Source of the DNA: a virus
DNA length: 37,001 nt
Virus record (IMG/VR): IMGVR_UViG_3300027298_000004
Location: 1-37,001 of that record
Reading direction: 5' to 3' (one strand)
Shown here: positions 1-9,600 of the stretch, in pieces
How positions within the stretch are numbered: the first letter of the stretch is position 1
Layout: each line of letters starts with the position of its first letter
The notes under the pieces: model-generated
Seen by the model: only the letters and a program-made list of their open reading frames with translations
Database searches by the model: none
Told to the model about the DNA's origin: nothing
Position numbers and translations under genes: made by a program

Positions 1-2
1 CA

Positions 3-1814
3 GACCCTGTAGATACTTTTAGTTTTGATGTTAAATTAGGTTCATCAGCAGCATGGAAATCATTATTAGTGTTAGACCAACATGACGCAGCAAGATTTTC
101 AGGCAAAGTCTCAGGTGGTTCATTTTTAGTAAATAGAACTACTGCGGCAGGAGTAGGTGCTTCATTGGGAGATATTAATGGTGCTGAACTTGGGCCAGGA
201 TATTTAAGTTTATCAAGAGATGATACAGCATCCGCTAAACAAATACTTTTTGAAAAAAATGATGTCGAGCACAGTTATATAAAAACCACATCAAGTAAAT
301 TAATTTTAGGTTCTGACACAACAACTACAACTGTTGCGTTACAATTATATCATGCTACAAACCCAGTTTCTTTAGGTCTAGATTATGACCAAGGTAGTGC
401 TTTAGCATTTATTGAAAGTGTGCATAGTTCTTATGATGTTAACACTCATATGTTGTTTAAACCAGGTGGTACAGAATCTTGGAGAATAGGTTCGCATGGT
501 TCAGATAGTGACACAAAGTTTGTAATTAAACCAACCTCATCAGCGTATGATTTTGTTATTGCTGACAACAATAGTGATAGAATATTAACTATAGACACAA
601 GTACAAAAAGTGCAACTATTGAGGGTATTGCGAAGATTAAAGGGGGTCTTACAACTGATGGTTATGCGAAGTTTTATAACTGGAGAGCACTACAAAATAC
701 AAGTAATTCATCTAACCTATATTATAGAATAGCAAGAATTACTGGATCTCAATCAACAAGGTTTATTATAGAACTTGCAGGAAGATCTACAAGTTATGGT
801 GATACATCCTTACCTGCTTACGGTAAACTAGTAGGACAACTTAATAACGATAATAACTACGATTTAACATATTACAACCACAGTACTAGCAACAGTGAGG
901 TAGTGACCCATATAGGGCAAGTTGATGTAAGTGCAACTGAAACAGATATTTACATCAAAGTTGGTCAATTTGCTGAGATAACAGCGATAGCACACATAAG
1001 TGATGGTAGTATAACTACATATGACTCCGATAGTGGCTCAACCACAAAACCTACAGGTTATACTGACCCAACACTTGCTAAGGTTTGGAACACTTTAAAC
1101 GATGGGCCAGGTTCAGGACTAGATGCTGATACTTTAGATGGTATAAGTAGTGAAGATTTCCTTAGAAGTGACATAAATGATACTGCAACTGGATCTTACA
1201 CTTTTACAGGGTCGTTAGATTTTGCATTAGATTCAAATTTTGCTAACTCAATGGTGAGGTTCCCTGAAACAACAAATCAAAACCCTACGATGATGTTCCA
1301 TAGACCAACTGGTAATGCCTCCACTACATATCCTTGGAGGTTTCAAGCAGGTGGTGGCGGAAGTAGTACTGGGTTTTATATAGGTACAGGTTCTGCCGCA
1401 AATGTTGGTGCAGAAAGTATAACTAATAAACTAGGGTTAAGTTCTACTGGAACCTTAACTGTATCGGGTGACGTTATAGCATATGGTTCTCCATCTGATG
1501 CAAAGTATAAAGAAAATGTAAAACCTATTGAGAATGCCCTAGATAAAGTTATGGATCTAGAAGGTGTTTCTTTTGATTGGAAAGAAGGAGACGATATTTT
1601 AGATATAAAAGAAGATATAGGTTTTATAGCACAAGATGTACAAAAGGTTATACCAGAACTTGTGAGAGAAAACGAGGATGGGAATTTATCTTTAAGATAT
1701 CAAGGTATTATTCCTGTTTTACTTGAGGCTATGAAAGAGCAGCAAAAACAAATAGATGAATTAAAATCACAAATGGCAGCGTGTAACCAGAGAGCCTGTG
1801 ACTGCAAAAAATAA
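3..1814 (+). CDS. Tail fibre/spike protein, 5' partial, with C-terminal S74 intramolecular chaperone
   Basis: The reading frame is open to the left edge, so the start lies outside the window; the GTG at 69 is only the first in-frame start inside it. The C-terminal ~105 residues match the Peptidase_S74 / endosialidase chaperone family: the S-D-x-K-x-K core at nt 1494-1511, a following amphipathic stretch, and a terminal coiled coil ending in a short Cys-rich tail. In this family the domain trimerises the fibre and then cuts itself off just before the Ser. Upstream is a Gly/Ser/Thr-rich beta region with a G-L-D-A-D-T-L-D-G motif (about nt 1120-1146), common in phage fibres. It probably makes contact with the host surface. 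It is followed after 5 nt by the 128-residue gene. The family is clear; receptor specificity cannot be read from sequence. Confidence 0.88.
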   Translation, partial: DPVDTFSFDVKLGSSAAWKSLLVLDQHDAARFSGKVSGGSFLVNRTTAAGVGASLGDINGAELGPGYLSLSRDDTASAKQILFEKNDVEHSYIKTTSSKLILGSDTTTTTVALQLYHATNPVSLGLDYDQGSALAFIESVHSSYDVNTHMLFKPGGTESWRIGSHGSDSDTKFVIKPTSSAYDFVIADNNSDRILTIDTSTKSATIEGIAKIKGGLTTDGYAKFYNWRALQNTSNSSNLYYRIARITGSQSTRFIIELAGRSTSYGDTSLPAYGKLVGQLNNDNNYDLTYYNHSTSNSEVVTHIGQVDVSATETDIYIKVGQFAEITAIAHISDGSITTYDSDSGSTTKPTGYTDPTLAKVWNTLNDGPGSGLDADTLDGISSEDFLRSDINDTATGSYTFTGSLDFALDSNFANSMVRFPETTNQNPTMMFHRPTGNASTTYPWRFQAGGGGSSTGFYIGTGSAANVGAESITNKLGLSSTGTLTVSGDVIAYGSPSDAKYKENVKPIENALDKVMDLEGVSFDWKEGDDILDIKEDIGFIAQDVQKVIPELVRENEDGNLSLRYQGIIPVLLEAMKEQQKQIDELKSQMAACNQRACDCKK

Positions 1815-1819
1815 AAATT

Positions 1820-2206
1820 ATGGCAAACACTTATTTATTGTTGATAGATCAAATTTATATTCAACCTCTACAGACTCCAGAAGTAGAAGTAGAATTGATT
1901 AATGTTGTGACTGCAATTGATTATAGATACGAGTGTACCTCAGAGCATGGAACTGTAGTAAACTTCAACTCTACAAAAAATATGCCTTCACCGAGTCCAG
2001 ATAGTTTTACAAAATATGAAGATGTGACTTACGAAATGGCTCAAGACTGGGTTAGACACACTCAACCTGAAGAATTAGAAGTTTACAAAATACTTGACGA
2101 TAAAATCAAAGATATTGAATCACCAAGGTTTGTTAAACCAGATGTTATGCCTTGGGAAGTTTTACCTCCAGGAGAAGATGAAATAAATGCACAAAACGAA
2201 GAGTAA
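1820..2206 (+). CDS. Hypothetical small protein next to the tail fibre
   Basis: This is a 128-residue acidic protein with an N-terminal beta-rich part and a C-terminal helical part, about residues 70-100, that includes a V-T-Y-E-M-A-Q-D-W segment. The tail is rich in Pro and Glu. Start context is A-rich (AAAAATTATGG) rather than Shine-Dalgarno. Small proteins with a similar 'FxxYxxVTxxxxxxWV' feel are often encoded beside phage tail fibres, but I cannot name the family with certainty and assign no function. It is directly abutted by the next gene: TAA at 2204-2206, ATG at 2207. That implies co-translation with the neighbouring fibre-type proteins. Confidence 0.65.
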   Translation: MANTYLLLIDQIYIQPLQTPEVEVELINVVTAIDYRYECTSEHGTVVNFNSTKNMPSPSPDSFTKYEDVTYEMAQDWVRHTQPEELEVYKILDDKIKDIESPRFVKPDVMPWEVLPPGEDEINAQNEE

Positions 2207-3280
2207 ATGGCTGTACCCACTTCAGGAACATTAAATCTAACAAAAATTGCTAATGAAAAGCATTTTGACAACTATAACCAAGCACAACTCCCTGCTGCTC
2301 CTTATAGTTCGAAAGACCTTGCAGTAAGTGGGAACTCTAATGGTAGTGGTGTTTCATATGATGTTACGAATACCAATTCTGCTTCTAGACCAGATAATGC
2401 TGCACCATATAAGATGTCTGAATGGTACGGTTATGATCACGATGCAACAGCATCAAGTGGTGCGTGTATTCAAGTTGTTCACTCAAATTTTGCAGGATCA
2501 AATCAATACAGTACATCTGGATGTGATTCCTCTCACGCAATAACAGCAAATTCTGGCATAGTGGGTTATACAAGTGGAGATGCATTAGCATTTCTTATTA
2601 GGTATGTTAGATACAGAAATGTAACAGGTTCTTCTAAGAACTACAACATACGACTTTACAGGGAAAGCACAACCTGTGCAACCTTAAAGGTTTATAAGGG
2701 ATATCATGGTTCATCCTACGGATACACCACTTCAGGATTTACTCTTGTTCACACAAAAAGCACTACAGGATACACTACTTATACAGGTACTATTTCTGAC
2801 GATGACGAGTTGTTAATAGTGTTTGAGTTTTCAAACAATAATTCGTGCAATGGCGTGCAGGACGTATGTAGTATAAGTAACTTATATTACCATGGTTCTA
2901 CTTGTAGTTATAATGGAACAATGTACGCTGTACCAATATTGGGAAGCGGTAGTTCAACTGCTTATCAATACAGTAGTGGCTCTAGTGCTGTAACCGCAGG
3001 TTACCAACAAAGGTATAATTCTTCATCTTGGAGTACTGCCTATATTCACCAATGTGCAGGTAGTTCTTGGACGGTAGGGAATACAATATATCAAACAAAT
3101 GGCACTTCAGGATCAGAAGTTGCTTTCGCAGGTACTGGGTGGAGATGTGGAAGTTTTCCGTCTACAACATATACAAATAATGGTTATCCAGGAGGTGGAA
3201 TAAGTAATGTTATTGCTTTTTACAATGCCTTTCATGCGACTGGAAATATTGAAAATACTTATTATGACCCAGGGCTTTAA
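2207..3280 (+). CDS. Putative virion surface / fibre-like protein, Cys-, Ser- and Tyr-rich
   Basis: This 357-residue protein has a conserved-looking N-terminus (MAVPTSGTLNLTKIA, then a G-N-S-N-G-S-G-V-S segment and P-Y-K-M-S-E-W-Y-G-Y-D-H). I recognise that N-terminus from tail-region proteins of marine phages. The rest, residues 85-345, is beta-rich and full of Ser, Thr, Tyr and Gly, with eight cysteines between about residues 86 and 315. It has no signal peptide and no membrane span. Composition and position directly after the fibre gene suggest an exposed virion component such as a second fibre or decoration. The exact role is unknown. It shares no intergenic space with the preceding gene. 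Confidence 0.65.
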   Translation: MAVPTSGTLNLTKIANEKHFDNYNQAQLPAAPYSSKDLAVSGNSNGSGVSYDVTNTNSASRPDNAAPYKMSEWYGYDHDATASSGACIQVVHSNFAGSNQYSTSGCDSSHAITANSGIVGYTSGDALAFLIRYVRYRNVTGSSKNYNIRLYRESTTCATLKVYKGYHGSSYGYTTSGFTLVHTKSTTGYTTYTGTISDDDELLIVFEFSNNNSCNGVQDVCSISNLYYHGSTCSYNGTMYAVPILGSGSSTAYQYSSGSSAVTAGYQQRYNSSSWSTAYIHQCAGSSWTVGNTIYQTNGTSGSEVAFAGTGWRCGSFPSTTYTNNGYPGGGISNVIAFYNAFHATGNIENTYYDPGL

Positions 3281-3282
3281 AT

Positions 3283-3296
3283 ATTAATTAAAACAA
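3283..3296 (+). repeat. A/T-rich leader element, copy 1 (ATTAATTAAAACAA)
   Basis: This 14-nt element lies in the short leader of the glycosyltransferase gene, 6 nt before its ATG. A near-identical copy (ATTAATTAAACAA) occurs at 4027-4039 ahead of the next gene. Bacteroidota genes commonly use A-rich initiation regions in place of Shine-Dalgarno motifs, so this may be a translation-initiation signal. The function is inferred only. Confidence 0.35.
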
Positions 3297-3302
3297 ACAA
3301 CA

Positions 3303-3968
3303 ATGAAAGAAAACAAAGAAACACCTTGTGTGGAGTGTAAAGATGAAAATAAACCAAGAATTTTTATAGCCTCACCAGGTAACAGATTTTCAAACAACTT
3401 TTTAAATTCTTGGACAAACTTAATTATGTGGATAGTAAACAACGGTTATGTGTTTACGTCTAATATTGATTACAGTTCACTTATACAGACTTCAAGAGAT
3501 AAGGTTATGGGCACATCTCATAACTCGGCAAAACCTTTTAATGGAGAGTTTGATTTTGACTATATGTTGCTTATTGATTCTGATATGACATTTCACCCTA
3601 CAGATTTAGAAAACTTAATATCGAGAAATGTTCCTGTTGTTTCTGGTATCTACAGAATAAAACCAGATAACGCTTGGTCTGCTTGGGTAGGAGGAAAACA
3701 ATCTGAAGGTGGCGACTGGATTAATGATGAGTATATAGAAAAACATAAAGATAAAATGATCCAAGGAGACTTTGGTGGTTTGGGTTTTTGCTTAATTAAA
3801 AAAGAGGTATTTGATAAACTTACACCTCCTTTATGGTTTGATGATCAAGCAGATAAAAACTACGGAGAAGACGTTGTATTCTTTAGAAAAATCAAAGCAG
3901 CAGGTTACGATGTCAACTTCGATACGTCTGTAAAGTTAGGTCATGAAAAAACGTTTATATTCATGTAA
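3303..3968 (+). CDS. GT-A fold glycosyltransferase-like protein
   Basis: This 221-residue protein has a typical GT-A nucleotide-sugar transferase layout. An N-terminal beta strand (R-I-F-I-A-S-P-G) comes first, then a DxD-type motif in M-L-L-I-D-S-D-M-T-F (about residues 93-102) expected to bind the metal and the sugar nucleotide. A G-D-F-G-G-L-G-F-C-L-I acceptor region follows, then a late Y-G-E-D-V-V-F segment near residue 190 that would supply the catalytic acid, and a C-terminal G-H-E. Family 2-like enzymes of this size are common in phage genomes; they may modify virion proteins, host envelope or DNA. It sits among structural genes, so a virion target is plausible but not shown. It is followed by an 84-nt gap, the widest in this half of the window. 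Confidence 0.78.
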   Translation: MKENKETPCVECKDENKPRIFIASPGNRFSNNFLNSWTNLIMWIVNNGYVFTSNIDYSSLIQTSRDKVMGTSHNSAKPFNGEFDFDYMLLIDSDMTFHPTDLENLISRNVPVVSGIYRIKPDNAWSAWVGGKQSEGGDWINDEYIEKHKDKMIQGDFGGLGFCLIKKEVFDKLTPPLWFDDQADKNYGEDVVFFRKIKAAGYDVNFDTSVKLGHEKTFIFM

Positions 3969-4026
3969 AAACTGGACAGTAAATAAATACGAGACCTATA
4001 TATTATTTCACTTTATTTGTACAAAC

Positions 4027-4039
4027 ATTAATTAAACAA
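4027..4039 (+). repeat. A/T-rich leader element, copy 2 (ATTAATTAAACAA)
   Basis: This is the second copy of the leader element seen at 3283, here 13 nt before the ATG at 4053. The surrounding gap (3969-4052) also holds TTTATTTG at about 4013-4020. That matches five of the six fixed bases of the Bacteroidota -7 box, but no TTG is visible at the expected upstream distance, so I do not call a promoter. Confidence 0.35.
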
Positions 4040-4052
4040 TAAATTTTTTATT

Positions 4053-4337
4053 ATGGCAAAGTTAAAAAAAGAAGAACTAGAGTTAGTTCAAAAGAACAAT
4101 CAGAAGCAGTTTGAGATTAAAATCGCTTTGGCTGATTTAGTAATTGCATCAGAATCATTTGATCAAAGAAAGCAGTCCTTGCTTAGTTCTTGGTCAGAGG
4201 TATCTGAAGAACAAAAGAAAATTCAAGATGACTTAAAAGAGTCATATGGGGAAGTTACTATTGATATCCAATCAGGTGAAATTATTGAACCTGCTCCTGC
4301 AAATGTAGAGCAAGATGACAATAAAGGAGATTCATGA
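4053..4337 (+). CDS. Hypothetical small coiled-coil protein of the head/neck cluster
   Basis: This 94-residue protein is almost entirely helical and charged. Residues 1-70 form a probable coiled coil (Lys/Glu/Gln-rich, with a hydrophobic heptad pattern around the L-A-D-L-V-I-A segment). The tail, residues 75-94, is acidic and Pro/Ala-rich. I do not recognise a family. Its position just before the connector-type proteins, and its small helical nature, would suit a scaffold, chaperone or assembly factor, which is inference only. The last 23 nt overlap the start of the next gene, suggesting translational coupling. Confidence 0.6.
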   Translation: MAKLKKEELELVQKNNQKQFEIKIALADLVIASESFDQRKQSLLSSWSEVSEEQKKIQDDLKESYGEVTIDIQSGEIIEPAPANVEQDDNKGDS

Positions 4338-5190
4338 TTACATAGTATTCATAGTTAATAAAGAGGCTACTGGGTATGTATCACACGATGATATAGATGC
4401 GGCTATTGACAGAGGTCAAATGTCTAAGTTTATGGAGTTGTATAGCAACCCTAAACTGCATCAGCCTGGTAGGCCTATACCTCCAGTTGCATACGGTCAA
4501 ACTCAAAAAATATCCGATGATCTTAGATTTTTCAAGCATCGGAAACAGTTTACCACAAACAACAATGGTATATTAGATTTAGGTAATTTCTCTAATAGTG
4601 GTGGAGGTCAGAATCCAGAATACTTACATCTATTAGGTCTGTATGTTTCTAAAACACTTAATAGTGTTACTAATAATAGTTACACTGTTTCATCTTTGTA
4701 TACAACTTTTGGGGAAGGAACCGCAAATAAAAATGTTGTAAAAAGTGTAAAAATAGTAAACGAAGACCAGTTAGCGGATAGGTTAGTATCCCAAGTATCT
4801 TCGCCAAGCGTATTATCCCCTATTGGGATTTTAGGTGATGGAGGGAAGAAGGTACAACTTTTCCCAGAAGTTCAACATTCTGGCTTTATAATGTATTTAA
4901 CCAGGCCTACAAAGCCGAGGTTCAGCCACGTTGTTGATGGTAGAAAGATAGTTCATAATCCTTCTACAACTTCAGCAGCATCATTTACCGCAGCCAACGA
5001 TTTAACTCTTCCTAATGGTACTGCTGTTTCAGCAGGAGCCTCATATTCTTTAGTAAAATCTGTAGATTTAGACTGGCCAGAAGATTGTATTAACGACATA
5101 CTCAATAGAACCTTAACATCCCTCGGAGTTCATTTAGAAGACATAAATGTATATAACTACACAGAGGTTAAAAACAAAGAAGGATTATGA
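4315..5190 (+). CDS. Putative neck/connector structural protein (unnamed family)
   Basis: This 291-residue protein begins M-T-I-K-E-I-H-D-Y-I. An N-terminal helical region (residues 1-70) is followed by a mixed alpha/beta body and a C-terminal helix with D-W-P-E-D-C-I-N-D-I-L. The pattern of an N-terminal helical bundle, beta body and 'DWP' helix near the end recurs in phage neck and connector proteins that sit beside stabilisation-type proteins. I infer a virion role from that and from the gene order, with no diagnostic motif. It overlaps the preceding gene by 23 nt and the next by 4 nt (ATGA), so it is part of one translational unit with genes 4053-6613. Confidence 0.6.
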   Translation: MTIKEIHDYIVFIVNKEATGYVSHDDIDAAIDRGQMSKFMELYSNPKLHQPGRPIPPVAYGQTQKISDDLRFFKHRKQFTTNNNGILDLGNFSNSGGGQNPEYLHLLGLYVSKTLNSVTNNSYTVSSLYTTFGEGTANKNVVKSVKIVNEDQLADRLVSQVSSPSVLSPIGILGDGGKKVQLFPEVQHSGFIMYLTRPTKPRFSHVVDGRKIVHNPSTTSAASFTAANDLTLPNGTAVSAGASYSLVKSVDLDWPEDCINDILNRTLTSLGVHLEDINVYNYTEVKNKEGL

Positions 5191-5858
5191 TTACTAAAGG
5201 AAAATTAACTGATCAAATATTAAGATTATATACTGGTGGTAATCCATCTGATGATAAAGAAATATCCAGAGCAGATGTTGACTTACTGGTTGGTCAAGTA
5301 ATAAATCAAATATTAAAAAAAGAGTATGTTGCATCTAACATATCACAAGGGGAAATGTTTCCTCCACATACGCTAGTAACAACATATAAAACTGAAGTAA
5401 AAGCAGATTCAGCAGTTTTACACCCATATGCAGCATTACCTGTGATGCCAATATCATTACCAAGAAACATGGGGATTTGGAGAGTTGTTGCTTGTCCTGA
5501 AAACGATGAGGGTAATTCACCCGCTGTGAATACTGGAAACGAATTAATACCAATACAAACAGGACAATACTCAGCAATTAGTACTCAAGAGCAAACTAAA
5601 TTTTTAGAAAATCAGGTTGGTTATTGGGCAGAAGGGAATAAAATATTTTTTACTAAAGACGTATTGAATGATACAGATTTTAAGTTTGACAAGGTGTTTA
5701 TATCATTACTTGTAATTGATCCAACTGTTTTAGGTGAGTTTGATTATTTAGCAATACCTGCTGAACACGAGGATTCTATTATAAAAGAATGTTTAACTAT
5801 TCTTGGAGCACTGCCTAAAGTGGTAGATAAAGTTTCAGATTCAAATAATCAGATATGA
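5187..5858 (+). CDS. Putative neck/connector structural protein (unnamed family)
   Basis: This 223-residue protein has an N-terminal helix containing K-G-K-L-T-D-Q-I-L-R-L-Y and a central beta-rich region, residues 70-180. Its C-terminal part, I-P-A-E-H-E-D-S-I-I-K-E-C, resembles the helix-and-tail ends of small adaptor proteins. It has no signal peptide, no membrane span and no catalytic motif. ATGA overlaps bind it to both neighbours (5187-5190 and 5855-5858). Three consecutive 220-290-residue proteins in this arrangement, directly upstream of the muzzle-like giant protein, look like a set of ring or adaptor subunits of the neck. That role is inferred from order. Confidence 0.6.
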   Translation: MITKGKLTDQILRLYTGGNPSDDKEISRADVDLLVGQVINQILKKEYVASNISQGEMFPPHTLVTTYKTEVKADSAVLHPYAALPVMPISLPRNMGIWRVVACPENDEGNSPAVNTGNELIPIQTGQYSAISTQEQTKFLENQVGYWAEGNKIFFTKDVLNDTDFKFDKVFISLLVIDPTVLGEFDYLAIPAEHEDSIIKECLTILGALPKVVDKVSDSNNQI

Positions 5859-6613
5859 GAACATATACAGTAGACGAAATAGTTAGATCATCTTTACTTA
5901 CAACTGGTAAGCCTATACATTATTATATGCAGTATTTACATTATGCATTAAAAGGTCTTAGGGAAATAAACTATGATTCACCATTTAAGATAAAAACTAC
6001 AAAATTAACAGTAGATGATAATCTTGAGGTGACCTTACCAGACGACTATGTTGACTATATAAGAGTAGGTTATGAAAATGGTCAGTATGTAAATAAACTA
6101 ATTGAAAAAGATTCATTTAATAGATTAATGAATTTAGATTCTGATGGTAACCAAATACCTTATCCAGATGTAGAGTCAGACAACGGAACTGCATATTCAG
6201 ATTCCTACTATTACGCATCCCATGCTAATGATAAAAGTGAACATTTAGGTAGAAATTTTGGACATAAATCAACATACAAAGGTTCTTTTATGGTTATACC
6301 AGAAAGAAATAAAATTATGTTAGATCCATCTATGCATCTAGCAAAGCACATTGTTATAGATTATTTAACTACAGGGTTACCTAATAAGTCTGTAGCCTCT
6401 ACTCTACCCGCATATGCAGCCGAGCCTGTTGAAAGGTATATTTTATGGAGAATGACAGAGCACGATAGAATGTCCCCAATGAATCTAAAGCAATTGGCAA
6501 GAGAAGAGTTTATTCTGGCACACAAAAGATATAGAAGTAGAAACTATCAAGTAAAAATTGAAGACGTTTTAAAATCTCTACGTTCTCATACTTTTGCTGC
6601 TATTAAATCATAA
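5855..6613 (+). CDS. Putative head-tail ring/adaptor protein
   Basis: This 252-residue protein starts M-R-T-Y-T-V-D-E-I-V-R-S-S-L-L. An all-helical N-terminus (residues 1-45, with Y-L-H-Y-A-L-K-G-L-R-E-I-N) leads into a beta segment, L-P-D-D-Y-V-D-Y-I-R-V-G, at about residues 59-70. The helix bundle followed by 'LPxDYVxYxRVG' is a pattern I associate with ring/adaptor proteins of short-tailed phages of Bacteroidota, including crAss-like viruses. The C-terminal half holds an R/K-rich helix (residues 205-230), suited to contacts with DNA or a partner protein. It overlaps the previous gene by 4 nt and ends 2 nt before the 1747-residue gene. Confidence 0.65.
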   Translation: MRTYTVDEIVRSSLLTTGKPIHYYMQYLHYALKGLREINYDSPFKIKTTKLTVDDNLEVTLPDDYVDYIRVGYENGQYVNKLIEKDSFNRLMNLDSDGNQIPYPDVESDNGTAYSDSYYYASHANDKSEHLGRNFGHKSTYKGSFMVIPERNKIMLDPSMHLAKHIVIDYLTTGLPNKSVASTLPAYAAEPVERYILWRMTEHDRMSPMNLKQLAREEFILAHKRYRSRNYQVKIEDVLKSLRSHTFAAIKS

Positions 6614-6615
6614 GG

Positions 6616-9600
6616 ATGCAAAACAGTAAAAAAACATTTATAGCAGGATTAAATACTGATGATGCATTTTTTGCACATAAACCAGATGACAATGTAGATG
6701 CGTTGAACGCAAGGGTTATATCTTCATCTGAAGGTAAATCAGGTTCACTATCTAATATTGATGGGAATAGGCTTATTTCAAACACTAGCCTTTTGGTTGG
6801 AGGAGGAGATAATAAAGTAGTAGGAACACATGAAGATCCTACAACTAATAATGTTTTTTACTTTGTAACCAAAACAAGCGGATACTCATATATATTTATG
6901 TATGATGCCGAGGCCGAGGCTATATACAAAGTATTAGAAGACTCTAACATGGTCTCTACATATACTCTTAATTTTCAAGTATTAGAGCCTATCACAGCAA
7001 TATCTTTTATAGATGGCTTATTATATTGGTCTGGTGTTAAAGACAGAGAGCCATGCAGGGTTAATGTAGAAAGGGGAATTAAATTAAACCAACCTCAATA
7101 TACATCTTCAGAAACTGCATATGAACAACCAATTAAGAAAGAGGTAATTACTTTAATAAGAAAACCTCCTATGATGCCACTTCAAATAAGAGTGGATGTT
7201 GATGCAGATAGAGATACTAGTTTTCTAAAATCTAGAACTTTAACTTTTTCATATAGATATATTTATAAGGATGGGGAGATAAGTGTTTTTGCTCCTACTA
7301 CTCCACATTATCCTAATCAAGACATGGATAATGATGACCATAAAACAACTAAAAAAATTGTTGTAGGTTTCCCACTAAATGAGGCAACACCTACAGGCAT
7401 TGCAGATGATGTAGAAAAAATACAATTTGCTGTAAAGTTTGATAAAGACACATCATATTTTGTATGGAAAGAATTTACAAGAACATCTCACCCTAGTGAA
7501 TTTAATACTCAAACAGATGGTGTTACTTTTATTATAAAAGGAGATTATTATAACGATGTCTTAGGGTCTGCTGTTGATGATAGCAATAGTATAAAACTCT
7601 ATGACACAGTACCATATGAGGCTCAGGCGTTAGAGATTGGAAGAAATAGATTATTCTTGGGGAATATCAAGGAGGGATTAGTTAACAACAGAAAAATGAC
7701 CTCAGCCGATATAACAGTAGAAATTGAAACAGCCCCTTTTAGCACAACAACCTTTAATCAAGAAGTGAGAGATAGAGGTGGTATTGTGGGTTATTCAGGT
7801 GCTTCAGCGTACCAAGTCGGCTTGGCTTTTTATGATTTTGCAGGCAGAACAGCAGGTGTTCTTACAGATGACTCTATGAAGGTTATTACAGCAGAAAGAA
7901 ATCTGGTGTATACAACATATAATAGTTTTATAAATTTCACTATAAATAACACAGCAACAGAACTAATACCAGAATGGGCAACTCATTACGCTATATTAAG
8001 AACTAAAAATCTTACAAAAGATTTTACAATAGGAAACCTTTCTGATAAAATAAGATACTACCGTTATGACAGTACTGGTAATTTTACTGTAAGAATAGAA
8101 AAAGTAGATGATGAAGGTGATCCAACTGGTAAGTTTTCAGATAACGAATATACATCTTTTGATCAAGGGCACGAAGGTATTGCTATAGGATTAGGTGATT
8201 TGACATCATACAAACAAGGATATAGTTATCAAGAGGGTGACCGAATTAAACTTATTACCGATAGTCAAGTAATAGAATTTGCTATTACAGGAACTATGGG
8301 ACAATTTGTTTTAGTAAATCTTGTTGATATTAATGGTGGAAATTATTTCGGACAAACATCTTTACAGAGCGTAGATTACTCTGTAGTTTATGAGATATAT
8401 AGCCCGCACAAAATACAGCCTAATGAATTTTATTATGAATCCGTAAGAGGTAAAATATTAAACCCTGGTACTAATCAAAAAGCATACGACACAGCAAGCG
8501 GTAGACTTATAGGTGATGTGTATATGAAGGCTAGAGAAGCAGATATGTCCTCTGTTCCCCCTCATTATGAACAGGGTTCTGCAAGGACTGATAATGATCA
8601 TAGTGACCCATTTAAAGGGAAGGCTAAGTATATTGGCTTTCCTTGTTTTTATGGCGAAGGATTAAATGATATGACTGCTAATACAGGGCTTGGTAATTAT
8701 AACAATTCTAATGACCATAGGTATGAAATTAAAATAACAAGTACCTCTGGGAACGCAGATCAGTTTCAATGGAGAAAAAGAATCTATAGCCAGAGAATGG
8801 TGAATCATGCCTGGGGTAACACTACCACAATAACAGGAAATGAACAAACACTAGCAGATGGTGTAAAGATTACATTTGAATCTACAACTGGACATACAGT
8901 TGGAGAGAGGTGGTCAGTTCATGGCAAGACTCTTGGTTCGGGCCTAGGTAATGTAAATACTTACGGATACTCAATGATAACCGCACCTCCTAATGGTGGT
9001 ATTCAATCGGGCAGCGATGTTAAGTTGCACCAAAAAGAACATCAACCTAGATGGCCAAGAAGTGATAGGAGGCATGAATGGACTGTAGTAATGAGTCCTA
9101 ATGAAATAACACAGAACTATGCCACATTAGAAGAGTTTTACTGGGAAAGTGATTTTGGTGCAAAGATATGTGCTGTTCATCCAGATAACCACATTTATTT
9201 TAGGAGAAGTACAATTGATTTATCAGGAGATAATGGTAAGAACAGAATGTACATACTTGACTCAGAGTCAAATAATAATATTGCAGGTGATGTAAGCACA
9301 TCAGACGGAACTGCGGTGCATATGATCATAAAAAGCAAAATCGACCAACCGAGTGATTTAAACAATCCAGTAGATATTGATCATGATTTCAAGGTAGACC
9401 TACCAGATGAGTATGGTTATTCAGCAGAGGCCATGAATCCAAGTGATGATTATTTTTTAAATTGGATTCAGATTACTGGAAGACCTAATTTAGTCCCTGA
9501 TGATGTAAGTGCACAAAATAAATTAACTGGTATTGTTTTTAGTGAAACTAAAATACCAGGAAGTAAGGTAAATGGATTATCTAAATTTAGTGCTTTAGAT

